The notes below the pieces were generated by a model that had not been told where the DNA came from, made no database searches, and saw only the letters and a program-made list of their open reading frames with translations. From Prosthecobacter debontii (GTDB lineage: Bacteria > Verrucomicrobiota > Verrucomicrobiia > Verrucomicrobiales > Akkermansiaceae), in the NCBI GenBank assembly GCA_945862245.1, contig CAMAXN010000013.1:1-57834 (forward strand): DNA of 57,834 nt. Direction: 5' to 3'. Below are positions 51,026 through 57,834 of this stretch, piece after piece (position 1 is the first letter of the stretch; each line of letters starts with the position of its first letter). The position numbers were made by a program, and so were the translations under genes.

Positions 51026-53647
51026 TCACGGTACAACAGGGTCAGCCATTTTGCTTTTTCCGAAGTGAACCCAGTTCAGGTCGAGCACGCCGCCTTTTTG
51101 CGCGGGCTCGGTGCGGGCGATGAAGACGAGATCGTTCACGCCGCCGGGGTCGCTCATGGGGATGGTGATTTCGCGGAATCCGCCCGCCGCATCGAGCGGG
51201 CCGGTTTGCGCCATGAGCGGGCCTTTTGGAGAACCGGCGCGCACTTCGATCGCGACCGCAGCAAACGGATGGAGACTGAGCGTGAGGCTTTCGATGCCGA
51301 CTAGATTGACCCTGGAAAATTTCAGCCAGCCGCCGTGCGTAAGCCTCGCCACGAGGCCGTGGCCGCCTTCCATGAAATCCACGACTTCGACTCCCTTGGC
51401 CGCATCGTGCAGGGCGGCTTTGCGTTTGCGGGCGTGCAGGATGTGCTCGGCACTGCCGCGCAGGGGCGGCAATCCGGCGGCACCGTTGTCCTGACACGCG
51501 GCGGTGATGACGAATACTCCACCGTCCTGCCGTTCGCCGCCCGCGGTGGTCTTGAGCGTGCCGGTCAGGCCAGTCACCGCCGCCGCTTCGGGGGAACGCG
51601 CAAGGCCGAGGATCCAGTCCGCCATGAGCTGCGTCTCGCCGAGCGTGTGCTGCGGATGCGGCGGCATGGGGATTTGCGGACCCCACACGCCGCCGCCTCC
51701 GGAGATGATTTTCGCCGCCAGCTTTTCGCGGGCAGGCGCGTCGTTTTGATACTTGCGGGCGATCTCCAAATACGCCGGCCCCGCCGATTTCTCCCGCACG
51801 GTGTGGCAGGCGAAACACGTCGTGCGCTGCATCATGGCGAGGCCGGGATGGACGGCATCGCCACTGCGCGCCGCGCGATACGCGCCCTGCACGGTGACGC
51901 GTTCCGGGGCGAGGTTGCCGTCCTCGGCATCGGTGACGCGCACTTGGAAACTCACCGTCTGGCCGGCGTCGAAAAAGCCACCGTTCGGCGGGTCGAGAAT
52001 TTCCACTAGCGGCGCGGCGTTGCCCACGGTGATGACGTTGCGCGTTTCACTCACCGCGCCCGCAGCATCCGTGACCTTCAACGCGACGGTGTGCTGACCG
52101 GGTTCGGTGAAAGTGAAGCGCGGCGCGCTTTCGGACGAGGTTTTGCCGCCGCCGAAATCCCACGCGAACTTGAGCGCATCGCCATCGGCGTCGCGCGAGG
52201 CACCGGCATCGAAGCGCACCTCCAGTGGCTGTTTCCCCGCGAGCGGCGACGCGGCGAGCGCGGCCACGGGCGGACGATTTCCGCGCCGGTAGCTCAAGCG
52301 CAGCAACTGCCCGTCGGTGTTGCCGTGCCATTTGTCGCCATACTCGAGGACGAACATCGTGTGGTCCGGCGCGAACTTGATGTCCATCGGCTTGCGGAAG
52401 ACAAACGGCGACGCGAACGGCTCGATGCCAGCGAGTTTTCCCTCCGCTGTGAGCCGCACGACTTTGATCCAGTTGCGCGTCCATTCGTAAATGAACAGCG
52501 CGCCGTCGAAATGCTGCGGGAGCTTGAGGTCGGACTTCACCGCCGCGTCGAAATGATGGAACGGCCCGGCCATCGCGGAACGCGCGCCGCTGCCGAGTTC
52601 GGGAAATTCCTTCGAGGCGGTCGTCGGATACCACAGCAGCGCCGGCAGCGCGGGCGGCAATTCTTTCACGCCGGTGTTGCGCGGCGAGTGGTTGAGCGGA
52701 CGCGCGGCGTCGAAGAGTTCGCCGGGCTTTCCGTCCGCTCCGAGCGACCGATACGCCTCGTTCGGCCCGGTGAACATCGGGTGGCCGAAATTTCCCGCCT
52801 GCGTCGCGAGGTTGAATTCATCGTAGCCAACCGAGCCAGTCGCGGGCTGAGTGTTCGGCCCCACGTCGCCCCACGCGATCCACCCTGTCTTTGGATCGAC
52901 CGATGCGTGAAATCCATTGCGCACACCCATCGCGAAAATCTCCAGCCGACCCTGCGCGGGATCGCTGAAAAGATTTCCAGGCGGGATGTCGTAGCCGCCA
53001 TCGGCGCGCGGACGAATGCGCAGGATTTTTCCCCGCAAGTCCTGCGAGTTGCCGCTCGACCGCAACGCATCGCGCATCAAGCCGCCCGGAGAAATATCTA
53101 CCGCAGGGCCGTGGAACGGCGGCGCATTGTCGCCCGTGCCGAGGATCAGATGCCCCTTCGCCTTGTCATAGAACAGCCCGCCGCCCATGTGGATCGCGCC
53201 GTTGAATTCGATCGGGTATTCGAGCAGCACCTTTTCCGATCCGAGATCGAGGCGTCCATCCGCGCCGATGGTGAACCTCGCCAGCCGCAGCGAGTCGCGC
53301 TTCGCCGCCGGGCAGAAAAACAGAAACACATTTCCGCTCTGCGCAAAGTCGCCAGCCGCAGCCACGCCGATGAGCCCCAACTCCACGGACACCGTCACCG
53401 GCACACGACCCACCTCGATCACATCCAGCGTCGCCGCGCGCCACCGCTTGAGCGTGCCGTGCATCTCGGCGATGAGCACATCGCCGTTCGGCAGTGCATC
53501 CATTTGCAACGGATCATGCAAGCCAGCCGCCAGCACCTCGCGCTCCAGCCGCGCCGGGTCAAAGCCCTCCGCTGCGCGGGCTGTGAGCGCGGCCAAGAGC
53601 GCCAGCGCTCCGGTCAGGAGGAGTCGAAGAATGGGAGATCGGTGCAC
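51026..53647 (-). CDS. Secreted sugar dehydrogenase (PQQ-type propeller) with PKD and cytochrome c domains
   Basis: An 873-residue exported protein. Signal peptide about 1-26 (ending TARAAE). Residues about 30-480 are a glucose/sorbosone dehydrogenase-like beta-propeller (DPLQMDALPNGDVLIAEMHG, GGLFYDKAKGHLILGTGDN, WAWGDVGPNTQ-like WIAWGDVGPNT). A PKD domain is at about 480-565 (RFDAGASRDADGDALKFAWDF). A cytochrome c module has CFACH near residue 612 and a distal Met in IPMPPHPQH. The last 160 residues are a CBM6-like beta-sandwich (FSRVNLVGIESLTLSLHPF). It could oxidise a sugar and pass electrons to its own haem. GC and codon use are richer than in the core genes. Confidence 0.87.
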   Translation of the reverse strand: MHRSPILRLLLTGALALLAALTARAAEGFDPARLEREVLAAGLHDPLQMDALPNGDVLIAEMHGTLKRWRAATLDVIEVGRVPVTVSVELGLIGVAAAGDFAQSGNVFLFFCPAAKRDSLRLARFTIGADGRLDLGSEKVLLEYPIEFNGAIHMGGGLFYDKAKGHLILGTGDNAPPFHGPAVDISPGGLMRDALRSSGNSQDLRGKILRIRPRADGGYDIPPGNLFSDPAQGRLEIFAMGVRNGFHASVDPKTGWIAWGDVGPNTQPATGSVGYDEFNLATQAGNFGHPMFTGPNEAYRSLGADGKPGELFDAARPLNHSPRNTGVKELPPALPALLWYPTTASKEFPELGSGARSAMAGPFHHFDAAVKSDLKLPQHFDGALFIYEWTRNWIKVVRLTAEGKLAGIEPFASPFVFRKPMDIKFAPDHTMFVLEYGDKWHGNTDGQLLRLSYRRGNRPPVAALAASPLAGKQPLEVRFDAGASRDADGDALKFAWDFGGGKTSSESAPRFTFTEPGQHTVALKVTDAAGAVSETRNVITVGNAAPLVEILDPPNGGFFDAGQTVSFQVRVTDAEDGNLAPERVTVQGAYRAARSGDAVHPGLAMMQRTTCFACHTVREKSAGPAYLEIARKYQNDAPAREKLAAKIISGGGGVWGPQIPMPPHPQHTLGETQLMADWILGLARSPEAAAVTGLTGTLKTTAGGERQDGGVFVITAACQDNGAAGLPPLRGSAEHILHARKRKAALHDAAKGVEVVDFMEGGHGLVARLTHGGWLKFSRVNLVGIESLTLSLHPFAAVAIEVRAGSPKGPLMAQTGPLDAAGGFREITIPMSDPGGVNDLVFIARTEPAQKGGVLDLNWVHFGKSKMADPVVP

Positions 53648-53664
53648 GAGCAGAAGTGTAAAGC

Positions 53665-53777
53665 GGAATGCTAGGAAATTGCTTTAATGAATGAAATGAT
53701 TATTGCTAGGAATTTGCTTTTTCACCTAGGGCGGAGAATACACTGGATAGCCGGTCTGGGATGGGAAAAGGGGGTTA
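53665..53777 (+). repeat. Accessory-region repeat, copy 4 (type B, with a partial duplicate in front)
   Basis: A partial first unit (AATGCTAGGAAATTGCTTT, 53667-53685) is followed by AATGAATGAAATG and a full type B unit from about 53703. From TGCTAGG to GGGGGTT (about 74 bp) it is identical to copy 5, which points to recent spread. Confidence 0.88.
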
Positions 53778-53884
53778 CTGGGAGTATCGAGGCGGGGGTG
53801 GCAGCTACCGTCAATATAAAGACCCAAGTCAGTGGTATAGCTCATCGGTTTTCCTGCAAAATTCATATTCGCAGCATGTAGGCG

Positions 53885-55288
53885 TCACGTCGTGGGTTTG
53901 GAACCCCTTGCAAGGCGCAAAAGCCAGAAAACCGGAAGGCCCAAGAACAATAATGCTACGCCCCAGATCAGCGCCTCCGCGCCCGCGCCATATATGGTCC
54001 AGCATGAATATATAGCGGCAAGCAGCAGAATAATCTTAAATCCTGCGCCGACTTTCAATGCCCCCGTCTGGATAAGCCGGAATGCCGCCGCCGCGCAGCC
54101 GAAATACATGACGAGCACGATTGCGGTGGTGAGCACTATCAGGAATTCGAACATCGATGCCATGGAACGGCTGCTATTCATCAGGATGACAAGCGTCAAT
54201 AGACTGGTGGTGAACACATGGGCATTGCGCGGCGTACCATTTGCTGCGGCTTTGCCCATGAATACGGGGAACAGACCATCGCGTGCCAAGGCGACGGGTA
54301 GTTCGGCTTGGCACATGATCCAGCCGTTTAATGCGCCAAGCGCACTGATTGCGCCAATCGCGGCGATCGCCGTGCCGGCATTGGTGCCGGCATAGATATT
54401 CACGAAATCGGCAAATGGCGCGGCTGATGCGTTGGTATTTGCAACCGGCAGCATAAGTACAACTGCCGAGCAGACCAAGATATATATGCCGCCAGCACCG
54501 GCCGTTCCAAACAAGGTGGCCCGGTTGATGGTGCGTTCGGGGTCTTGCACTTTGTCAGCTGGCACGGTCGCGAGTTCAAGGCCGAGCATCGCCCATAAGG
54601 TCAATATGGTGGCCTTTGAAATGCTTGCTATTGAGATATCCGCCGGATCAAAAGTGCGAACAGGCCCAGTGCCTTGCGTTGCCAGCACATAAGCTGCAAG
54701 ACCAATGACCGCGACGAGCGGGAGCAACTTTGCAATGGTCCAAATGACCTGAACCTGCCCTGCCAATTTGGTTCCGCGGATGTTGATTAGCGTGAATGCC
54801 CAGACGATGGCTATGGTGATGGCCGCCGACACGCCGTGCGTGCCGACAATCGGAAACAGCTGGCTAAGATAGCTTACGGCCGCCGTCGCGATCGCCGCGT
54901 TGCCGACCCACATTGAAATCCAATAGGCCCAGGCAATCGCAAAGCCTGCGCCATCGCCAAAAGCGGCGCGGGTATAGGCGTAAGGTCCGCCTGCCTTTGG
55001 CAAAGCCTTGCTAAGTGCACCAAAGACCGAGGCAACGCACAAAGCGCCGGACACAGTGATGATCCATCCAATGACCGAATTCCATCCCAAAGGCGCAAGG
55101 CTTGCGGGCAGCAGGAATACGCCCGAACCGATCATGCTGCCCATGACCAATGCGAGCGCCATCCAGAATCCCATCGGACGCCCTGTTACGGCTGTATCTT
55201 CCTGCACTTTAAATCCCCGTACCTCATAAGCTTGCATGGAACAGGGGCAAAAGCCAATCTTTGTTTCACGTCCCAACAGCGCTGGCAT
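53885..55288 (-). CDS. APC-family amino acid permease
   Basis: A 467-residue membrane protein with about twelve helices and the APC signature at the first helix, ALVMGSMIGSGVFLLPASLA. It continues with GGPYAYTRAAFGDGAGFAIA and RTINRATLFGTAGAGGIYIL. It resembles arginine/agmatine or YjeH-type amino acid permeases. The style is proteobacterial (Sphingomonas-like) rather than Verrucomicrobial. Start is uncertain: 55288 (ATG), 55234 (ATG) or a GTG at 55207 (VQEDTAVTGRP) just before the family's usual beginning. It is flanked by repeat copy 4 and a truncated acetyltransferase. Confidence 0.87.
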   Translation of the reverse strand: MPALLGRETKIGFCPCSMQAYEVRGFKVQEDTAVTGRPMGFWMALALVMGSMIGSGVFLLPASLAPLGWNSVIGWIITVSGALCVASVFGALSKALPKAGGPYAYTRAAFGDGAGFAIAWAYWISMWVGNAAIATAAVSYLSQLFPIVGTHGVSAAITIAIVWAFTLINIRGTKLAGQVQVIWTIAKLLPLVAVIGLAAYVLATQGTGPVRTFDPADISIASISKATILTLWAMLGLELATVPADKVQDPERTINRATLFGTAGAGGIYILVCSAVVLMLPVANTNASAAPFADFVNIYAGTNAGTAIAAIGAISALGALNGWIMCQAELPVALARDGLFPVFMGKAAANGTPRNAHVFTTSLLTLVILMNSSRSMASMFEFLIVLTTAIVLVMYFGCAAAAFRLIQTGALKVGAGFKIILLLAAIYSCWTIYGAGAEALIWGVALLFLGLPVFWLLRLARGSKPTT

Positions 55289-55489
55289 GTGCAGTTCGCC
55301 CAGTAGCTGCCGAGTTACACCCCCAAACAGGCCAAGGGCGATCGATAGTCTTGCGACGATCGAGCCACGACAAGGGTCATATGTCCCCTGAACGCCGTGC
55401 TGCCCTGTAGGCGATTGCGCAGCAAAATGCTTTCAAAGTGGGACATATTATGTCAGCGCCGTCCAATTGATAATGGGGGGCAGACAGGT

Positions 55490-55579
55490 GACATCATAAT
55501 ACGGATCGCGCAGGGCAAGGATGCCGATGCGGTTACGCAGATCTATGCGTATCATGTACTTAACGGCACGGCCGGTTAA
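55490..55579 (+). pseudogene. Truncated N-terminus of a GNAT acetyltransferase
   Basis: The frame reads IIIRIAQGKDADAVTQIYAY and HVLNGTAG then stops. This equals the first 25-30 residues of phosphinothricin-acetyltransferase-like GNAT proteins (IRxAxxxDAxxIxxIYxHHVLxGxA). The rest of the gene (about 140 codons) is absent, replaced by unrelated sequence. Divergent from the permease gene, it marks the edge of a transferred segment. Confidence 0.65.
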
Positions 55580-56151
55580 TTGATTGCGTGGACTTTCGCT
55601 TTCTGCCGGGCCCGACCCAGTTGGCCGCCTTGTGCATGGGCATCACATATCTGCTCGCCGGTCACACGGCAGGAAATGGGGTAGCTGTTGTGTGCGCACG
55701 CCAGGCGCACGCTGATGGTAAACGCGTTCGACGAGCCGCAGCTCGTGAAGCATGCCTGGGTATCGTGGAACGGCGGCTCGAGGGCAAGAACTCCAAGGGT
55801 ATCGCCAAGGAACTCGACCTGACGGAATACAACATGGGGAACTGCTCCGATATCACGCGGCGGATGGAAGCCGCAGGGCTTCCCGAGCCATTCCGCCGAC
55901 TGACGGAATGGCCCAACCATGTGATGGTGAGCAGCCATCGCGACATGAAGGGCGTCGACGCTCGCCGATCGCTGCAGAATCACTTTCCGCAGTATTTCTT
56001 CGGCGATTTCAATGATTCGACTTCCAGGATTTCCTCCTCGACAGGAAGGATAGGGATGCCCTTCAGCGCCTTGAGGCGGACGTGAGCAAGGCCGAAATCA
56101 CCATCAGCCGTTTATCAAGGAACCAAAGGGCCAAAGGCCACGGGGCGGAGA
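55580..56151. other. Unassigned junction sequence with an open frame
   Basis: 570 bp between the acetyltransferase fragment and the PEP-CTERM gene. A plus-strand frame (55588-56085, 165 codons) contains IVERRLEGKNSKGIAKELDL, which has a helix-turn-helix look found in recombinases and transposases, but no catalytic motif. The frame opens without a plausible start region and its ends look composite. I treat it as debris rather than a gene. Confidence 0.4.
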
Positions 56152-57174
56152 TTACCGTGCCCGCCGACGCCGCCCCGCACCCCAGCCCGCAAAGGCAAGC
56201 CCCGCGACCGCCAGGGCAACCGTCGATGGCTCGGGCACGGCAACCACACTTGCGAGACGAAAACCGAAGCTGTCGCTCTCGAACGATGGGTCGAACGAGA
56301 TGCTGCTGGAGGACGACAAGCTGAACGGAAGGCCACTGTCCCAATTGCCGCCCCGCAGCCCGCGAGACGAGCCGGCAGCACCCGTGAGGTCGTTCCACTC
56401 CCAGATGTTCCCGCTCATATCAAACGTGTCGTAAGCACTCGCCCCACCATTGGTGCCCACCGTCGTCACGTTGCCATTTTGGCTATTCCAATCGGCCGCG
56501 CTCGTGAAATTTGCAAAATTGCCCGTGTTGCCAGCAGAGCCAATTCCAGCAGTACCCGCCGTCACCGCCGTCGGACCCGTGTCGCTCTGCGTGGCGTAGT
56601 CCCAGTAGCCTGCGTTCGTGTTTCCGCCTTTGTAGTACGCCGCCTTAAACCACTGGTCTTCCGTCGGGACGTAGAACGTCGCAACGGAGTTAACCGCGGG
56701 GGCATCACCGGTGGTCGCATTATTGAGCGTGTAGGCACCCGTCTCAGTGCTCGATGTGCCCGTCGCACCGTTCATCAGCCAGTTCGACACCCGTGCCGCG
56801 GCAAACCAATCAACGTAGTTCACCGGTTTGTCGCCCATGTTGGTCTTCGCGGCGTATTTGCTGCCGGAGGCCGCACCAGATGTGAAACTGATCCCGCCAC
56901 GGGCGTCGCTACCCATGTTCGTGTTGTAGACGGAGTTCGGATTGGTGCCGCCCGCATCCACGGAGTTCAGGAAGTCCGCGTACTGCGAGTTGGTCCACTC
57001 GTACTTCATGATCTGGAATGAGTCTGCCACGGCGCCGGCGGGATTTGGCTCCCCAGTGGTGTCCGCCGTGTTCCCCGGATCGCCCACCGTCACCCAGTCG
57101 ATCGTGACGGTGGCCGCGGCGGAGGTGATGAGGGCGGCAGAGGCCGCGAGAGTGAGGAGGCTTTTGATTTTCAT
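56152..57174 (-). CDS. PEP-CTERM protein with a formylglycine-generating-enzyme-like fold
   Basis: A 340-residue exported protein. Signal peptide 1-21 (ending SAAAT). The middle follows the FGE-sulfatase/SUMF1 layout: FQIMKYEWTNSQYADFLNS, DKPVNYVDWFAAARVSNWL, FYVPTEDQWFKAAYYKG, and FDMSGNIWEWNDL, RGLRGGNWDSGL, FGFRLASV. There is not one cysteine in the protein, so the copper/cysteine catalysis of true FGE is impossible; it is a structural or binding version. The C-terminus is a PEP-CTERM sorting signal: VPEPSTVALAVAGLAFAGWG then a basic RRRRAR tail. It would be handled by an exosortase not encoded here. Confidence 0.9.
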   Translation of the reverse strand: MKIKSLLTLAASAALITSAAATVTIDWVTVGDPGNTADTTGEPNPAGAVADSFQIMKYEWTNSQYADFLNSVDAGGTNPNSVYNTNMGSDARGGISFTSGAASGSKYAAKTNMGDKPVNYVDWFAAARVSNWLMNGATGTSSTETGAYTLNNATTGDAPAVNSVATFYVPTEDQWFKAAYYKGGNTNAGYWDYATQSDTGPTAVTAGTAGIGSAGNTGNFANFTSAADWNSQNGNVTTVGTNGGASAYDTFDMSGNIWEWNDLTGAAGSSRGLRGGNWDSGLPFSLSSSSSISFDPSFESDSFGFRLASVVAVPEPSTVALAVAGLAFAGWGAGRRRRAR

Positions 57175-57292
57175 GATGGCTTCAAATTTCCGTAACTCGT
57201 GCAGTTGAAAGCTATCTTACGCGAAAGCCATGCTTAAATCCTAATTCTGAGCGATTTATTTGTCACGAAGGCTTCCAGAGCATCTCAACTGG

Positions 57293-57382
57293 TATGAATG
57301 AATGAATGCTAGGAATTTGCTTTTTCACCTAGGGCGGAGAATACACTGGATAGCCGGTCTGGGATGGGAAAAGGGGGTTGAC
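57293..57382 (+). repeat. Accessory-region repeat, copy 5 (type B)
   Basis: Three ATGA units (ATGAATGAATGAATG), then TGCTAGGAATTTGCTTTTTC, CACCTAGGGCGG, AGAATACACTGGATAGCCGG and TCTGGGATGGGAAAAGGGGG ending in TTG. Identical to copy 4 over about 74 bp. Confidence 0.88.
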
Positions 57383-57413
57383 GGCTTCGTGGTCGTCCGG
57401 CTTGGATCGCTCC

Positions 57414-57483
57414 CCGTAGGTGCAGGTTTTTTACCTGCATCACCGTCGAGCGTGCTGCGCAGGTAGGAAACCTGCGGCTACGG
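57414..57483. repeat. Cloverleaf-like palindromic element
   Basis: Outer arms CCGTAG and CTACGG (57414-57419, 57478-57483) enclose two small hairpins: GCAGGT/ACCTGC at 57422-57438 and GCAGGT/ACCTGC at 57459-57475. Elements of this type, built on GCAGGT/ACCTGC pairs, look like mobile intergenic repeats. It separates repeat copy 5 from the PEP-CTERM isomerase gene. Confidence 0.75.
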
Positions 57484-57515
57484 TGTGGGCTTGAGAGGAA
57501 GATGTCGCGCTGACC

Positions 57516-57834
57516 TCACCTACGGCGGCGGCAGGCGGCCGCCGCCGTGAGGCCCGCGATCGTGAGGGCCAGCGTCGTCGGCTCCGGGACAACGTTCACG
57601 CTCTGCACGAGCACCACGTTGCTCGGATCGAGCGCCGGGTTCAGCAGCGGCAGTTCGGTGAACGCGGCGCCGAGCTGGACGCTGACGTCGTACACCGGCA
57701 CGGCTCCGATGGCGTCGATGGCCGCGAGGCCCGCAGCCCCGACCACGTTGCCAAACACCGCGTAATTGCCGTCGAGGGCCGGGTTGCTTTGGACGTTGAA
57801 GAAAAACTGGCTGGTCGCGCTATTGGGAGCGCTG
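57516..57834 (-). CDS. Cyclophilin-type peptidyl-prolyl isomerase with PEP-CTERM tail (N-terminus outside the window)
   Basis: The frame enters from the right edge as SAPNSATSQFFFNVQSNPA, LDGNYAVFGNVVGAAGLAAI, the cyclophilin core SQFFxN, LDGxxxVFGxVVxG. It continues through about 50 residues to the PEP-CTERM end VPEPTTLALTIAGLTAAAAC followed by RRRR. It is 105 residues here; the first 80-100 residues lie outside the window. The protein is probably an exported proline isomerase sorted through an exosortase. The coding frame continues past the right edge without a stop. Confidence 0.88.
   Translation of the reverse strand, partial: SAPNSATSQFFFNVQSNPALDGNYAVFGNVVGAAGLAAIDAIGAVPVYDVSVQLGAAFTELPLLNPALDPSNVVLVQSVNVVPEPTTLALTIAGLTAAAACRRRR

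Larger units (their letters stand above)
57175..57515. other. Intergenic stretch holding two repeats
   Basis: The 341 bp between the two PEP-CTERM genes contain no coding frame. They are occupied by repeat copy 5 (57293-57382) and a palindromic element (57414-57483). The first 100 bp are the upstream region of the FGE-like gene. Confidence 0.6.

Noticed and set aside
52091..53674. A 527-codon plus-strand open frame antisense to the sugar dehydrogenase
   Set aside because: It is the mirror of a high-GC gene with clear domains and has no recognisable motif of its own.
53703..53740. A sigma-70 promoter inside repeat type B (TTGCTT then AATACA)
   Set aside because: Spacing is about 17 bp but the -10 box is a poor match and genes to the right are mostly on the other strand.
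55588..56085. Open frame as a serine recombinase or transposase gene
   Set aside because: A helix-turn-helix-like piece is present, but no catalytic residues or proper start, and the ends look like joined debris.
45163..57382. The five-copy repeat as integron attC sites
   Set aside because: Each copy ends in GGGGGTT-like sequence and all share orientation, which is tempting. But the sequence does not fold into a full-length imperfect palindrome, paired RYYYAAC/GTTRRRY boxes are not consistent among copies, and no integrase is present.
1..57834. CRISPR array, rRNA or complete IS element
   Set aside because: No regularly spaced direct repeats, rRNA signatures or full transposase genes were found; the repeats here are too few and irregularly spaced.

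Overview
The window looks like a chromosomal piece of a Verrucomicrobiota bacterium (Verrucomicrobiales/Luteolibacter-like is my guess). The evidence is DUF5069 and DUF2288 genes, a Planctomycetes/Verrucomicrobia-type cytochrome pair (PSCyt1-DUF1549-DUF1553 followed by DUF1501), two secreted proteins with PEP-CTERM tails, and start codons that almost never carry a Shine-Dalgarno sequence. No rRNA, tRNA, CRISPR array or complete insertion sequence was found.

1-45 kb reads as normal core genome in short operons. In order: a truncated secreted protein, glutaredoxin, DUF2288, DUF5069, folP, a secreted nuclease-ComEA fusion, lysC, purA, carA, a VapBC-type toxin-antitoxin pair, rlmI, a membrane-anchored methyltransferase, a STAS/PP2C partner-switch pair with a rhodanese-like protein, an acyl-CoA/acyl-ACP synthetase, aroK-queG (overlapping ATGA), an EamA exporter, the PSCyt/DUF1501 pair, two DEAD-box helicases, ybeY with a PgpH-like HD phosphodiesterase, an MFS transporter, an ABC-F ATPase and a 2440-residue secreted protein that joins a 5'-nucleotidase to a phytase-like domain. 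Next comes a probable L-galactose/L-fucose-type oxidation cluster (RbsD/FucU mutarotase, TIM-barrel isomerase, L-galactose-dehydrogenase-like aldo/keto reductase, L-galactonate-5-dehydrogenase-like zinc enzyme), interrupted by an ORF6N gene.

The core region carries several families of short intergenic repeats. These are hairpins with a constant TCTTCGG loop, a perfect palindrome inserted twice in frame in the ABC-F gene, a roughly 95-bp repeat that supplies the C-terminus of QueG, and a composite leader lying directly against the start codons of several genes.

From about 45.16 kb to the end the character changes. Five same-orientation copies of a 75-90 bp repeat, each with an AATG-rich 5' edge, cut the sequence into segments. 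The segments hold unrelated accessory genes and gene debris: a tandem-duplicated zinc peptidase, a PA14 pseudogene, a ComEC-like fragment, a second peptidase-like protein, an esterase-ThuA-sugar dehydrogenase operon, an APC permease next to a cut-off acetyltransferase (alphaproteobacterial in style), and two PEP-CTERM proteins. This repeat-punctuated accessory region is the most unusual thing in the window. It resembles a cassette array, but no integrase and no convincing attC fold are visible, so its mechanism is open.
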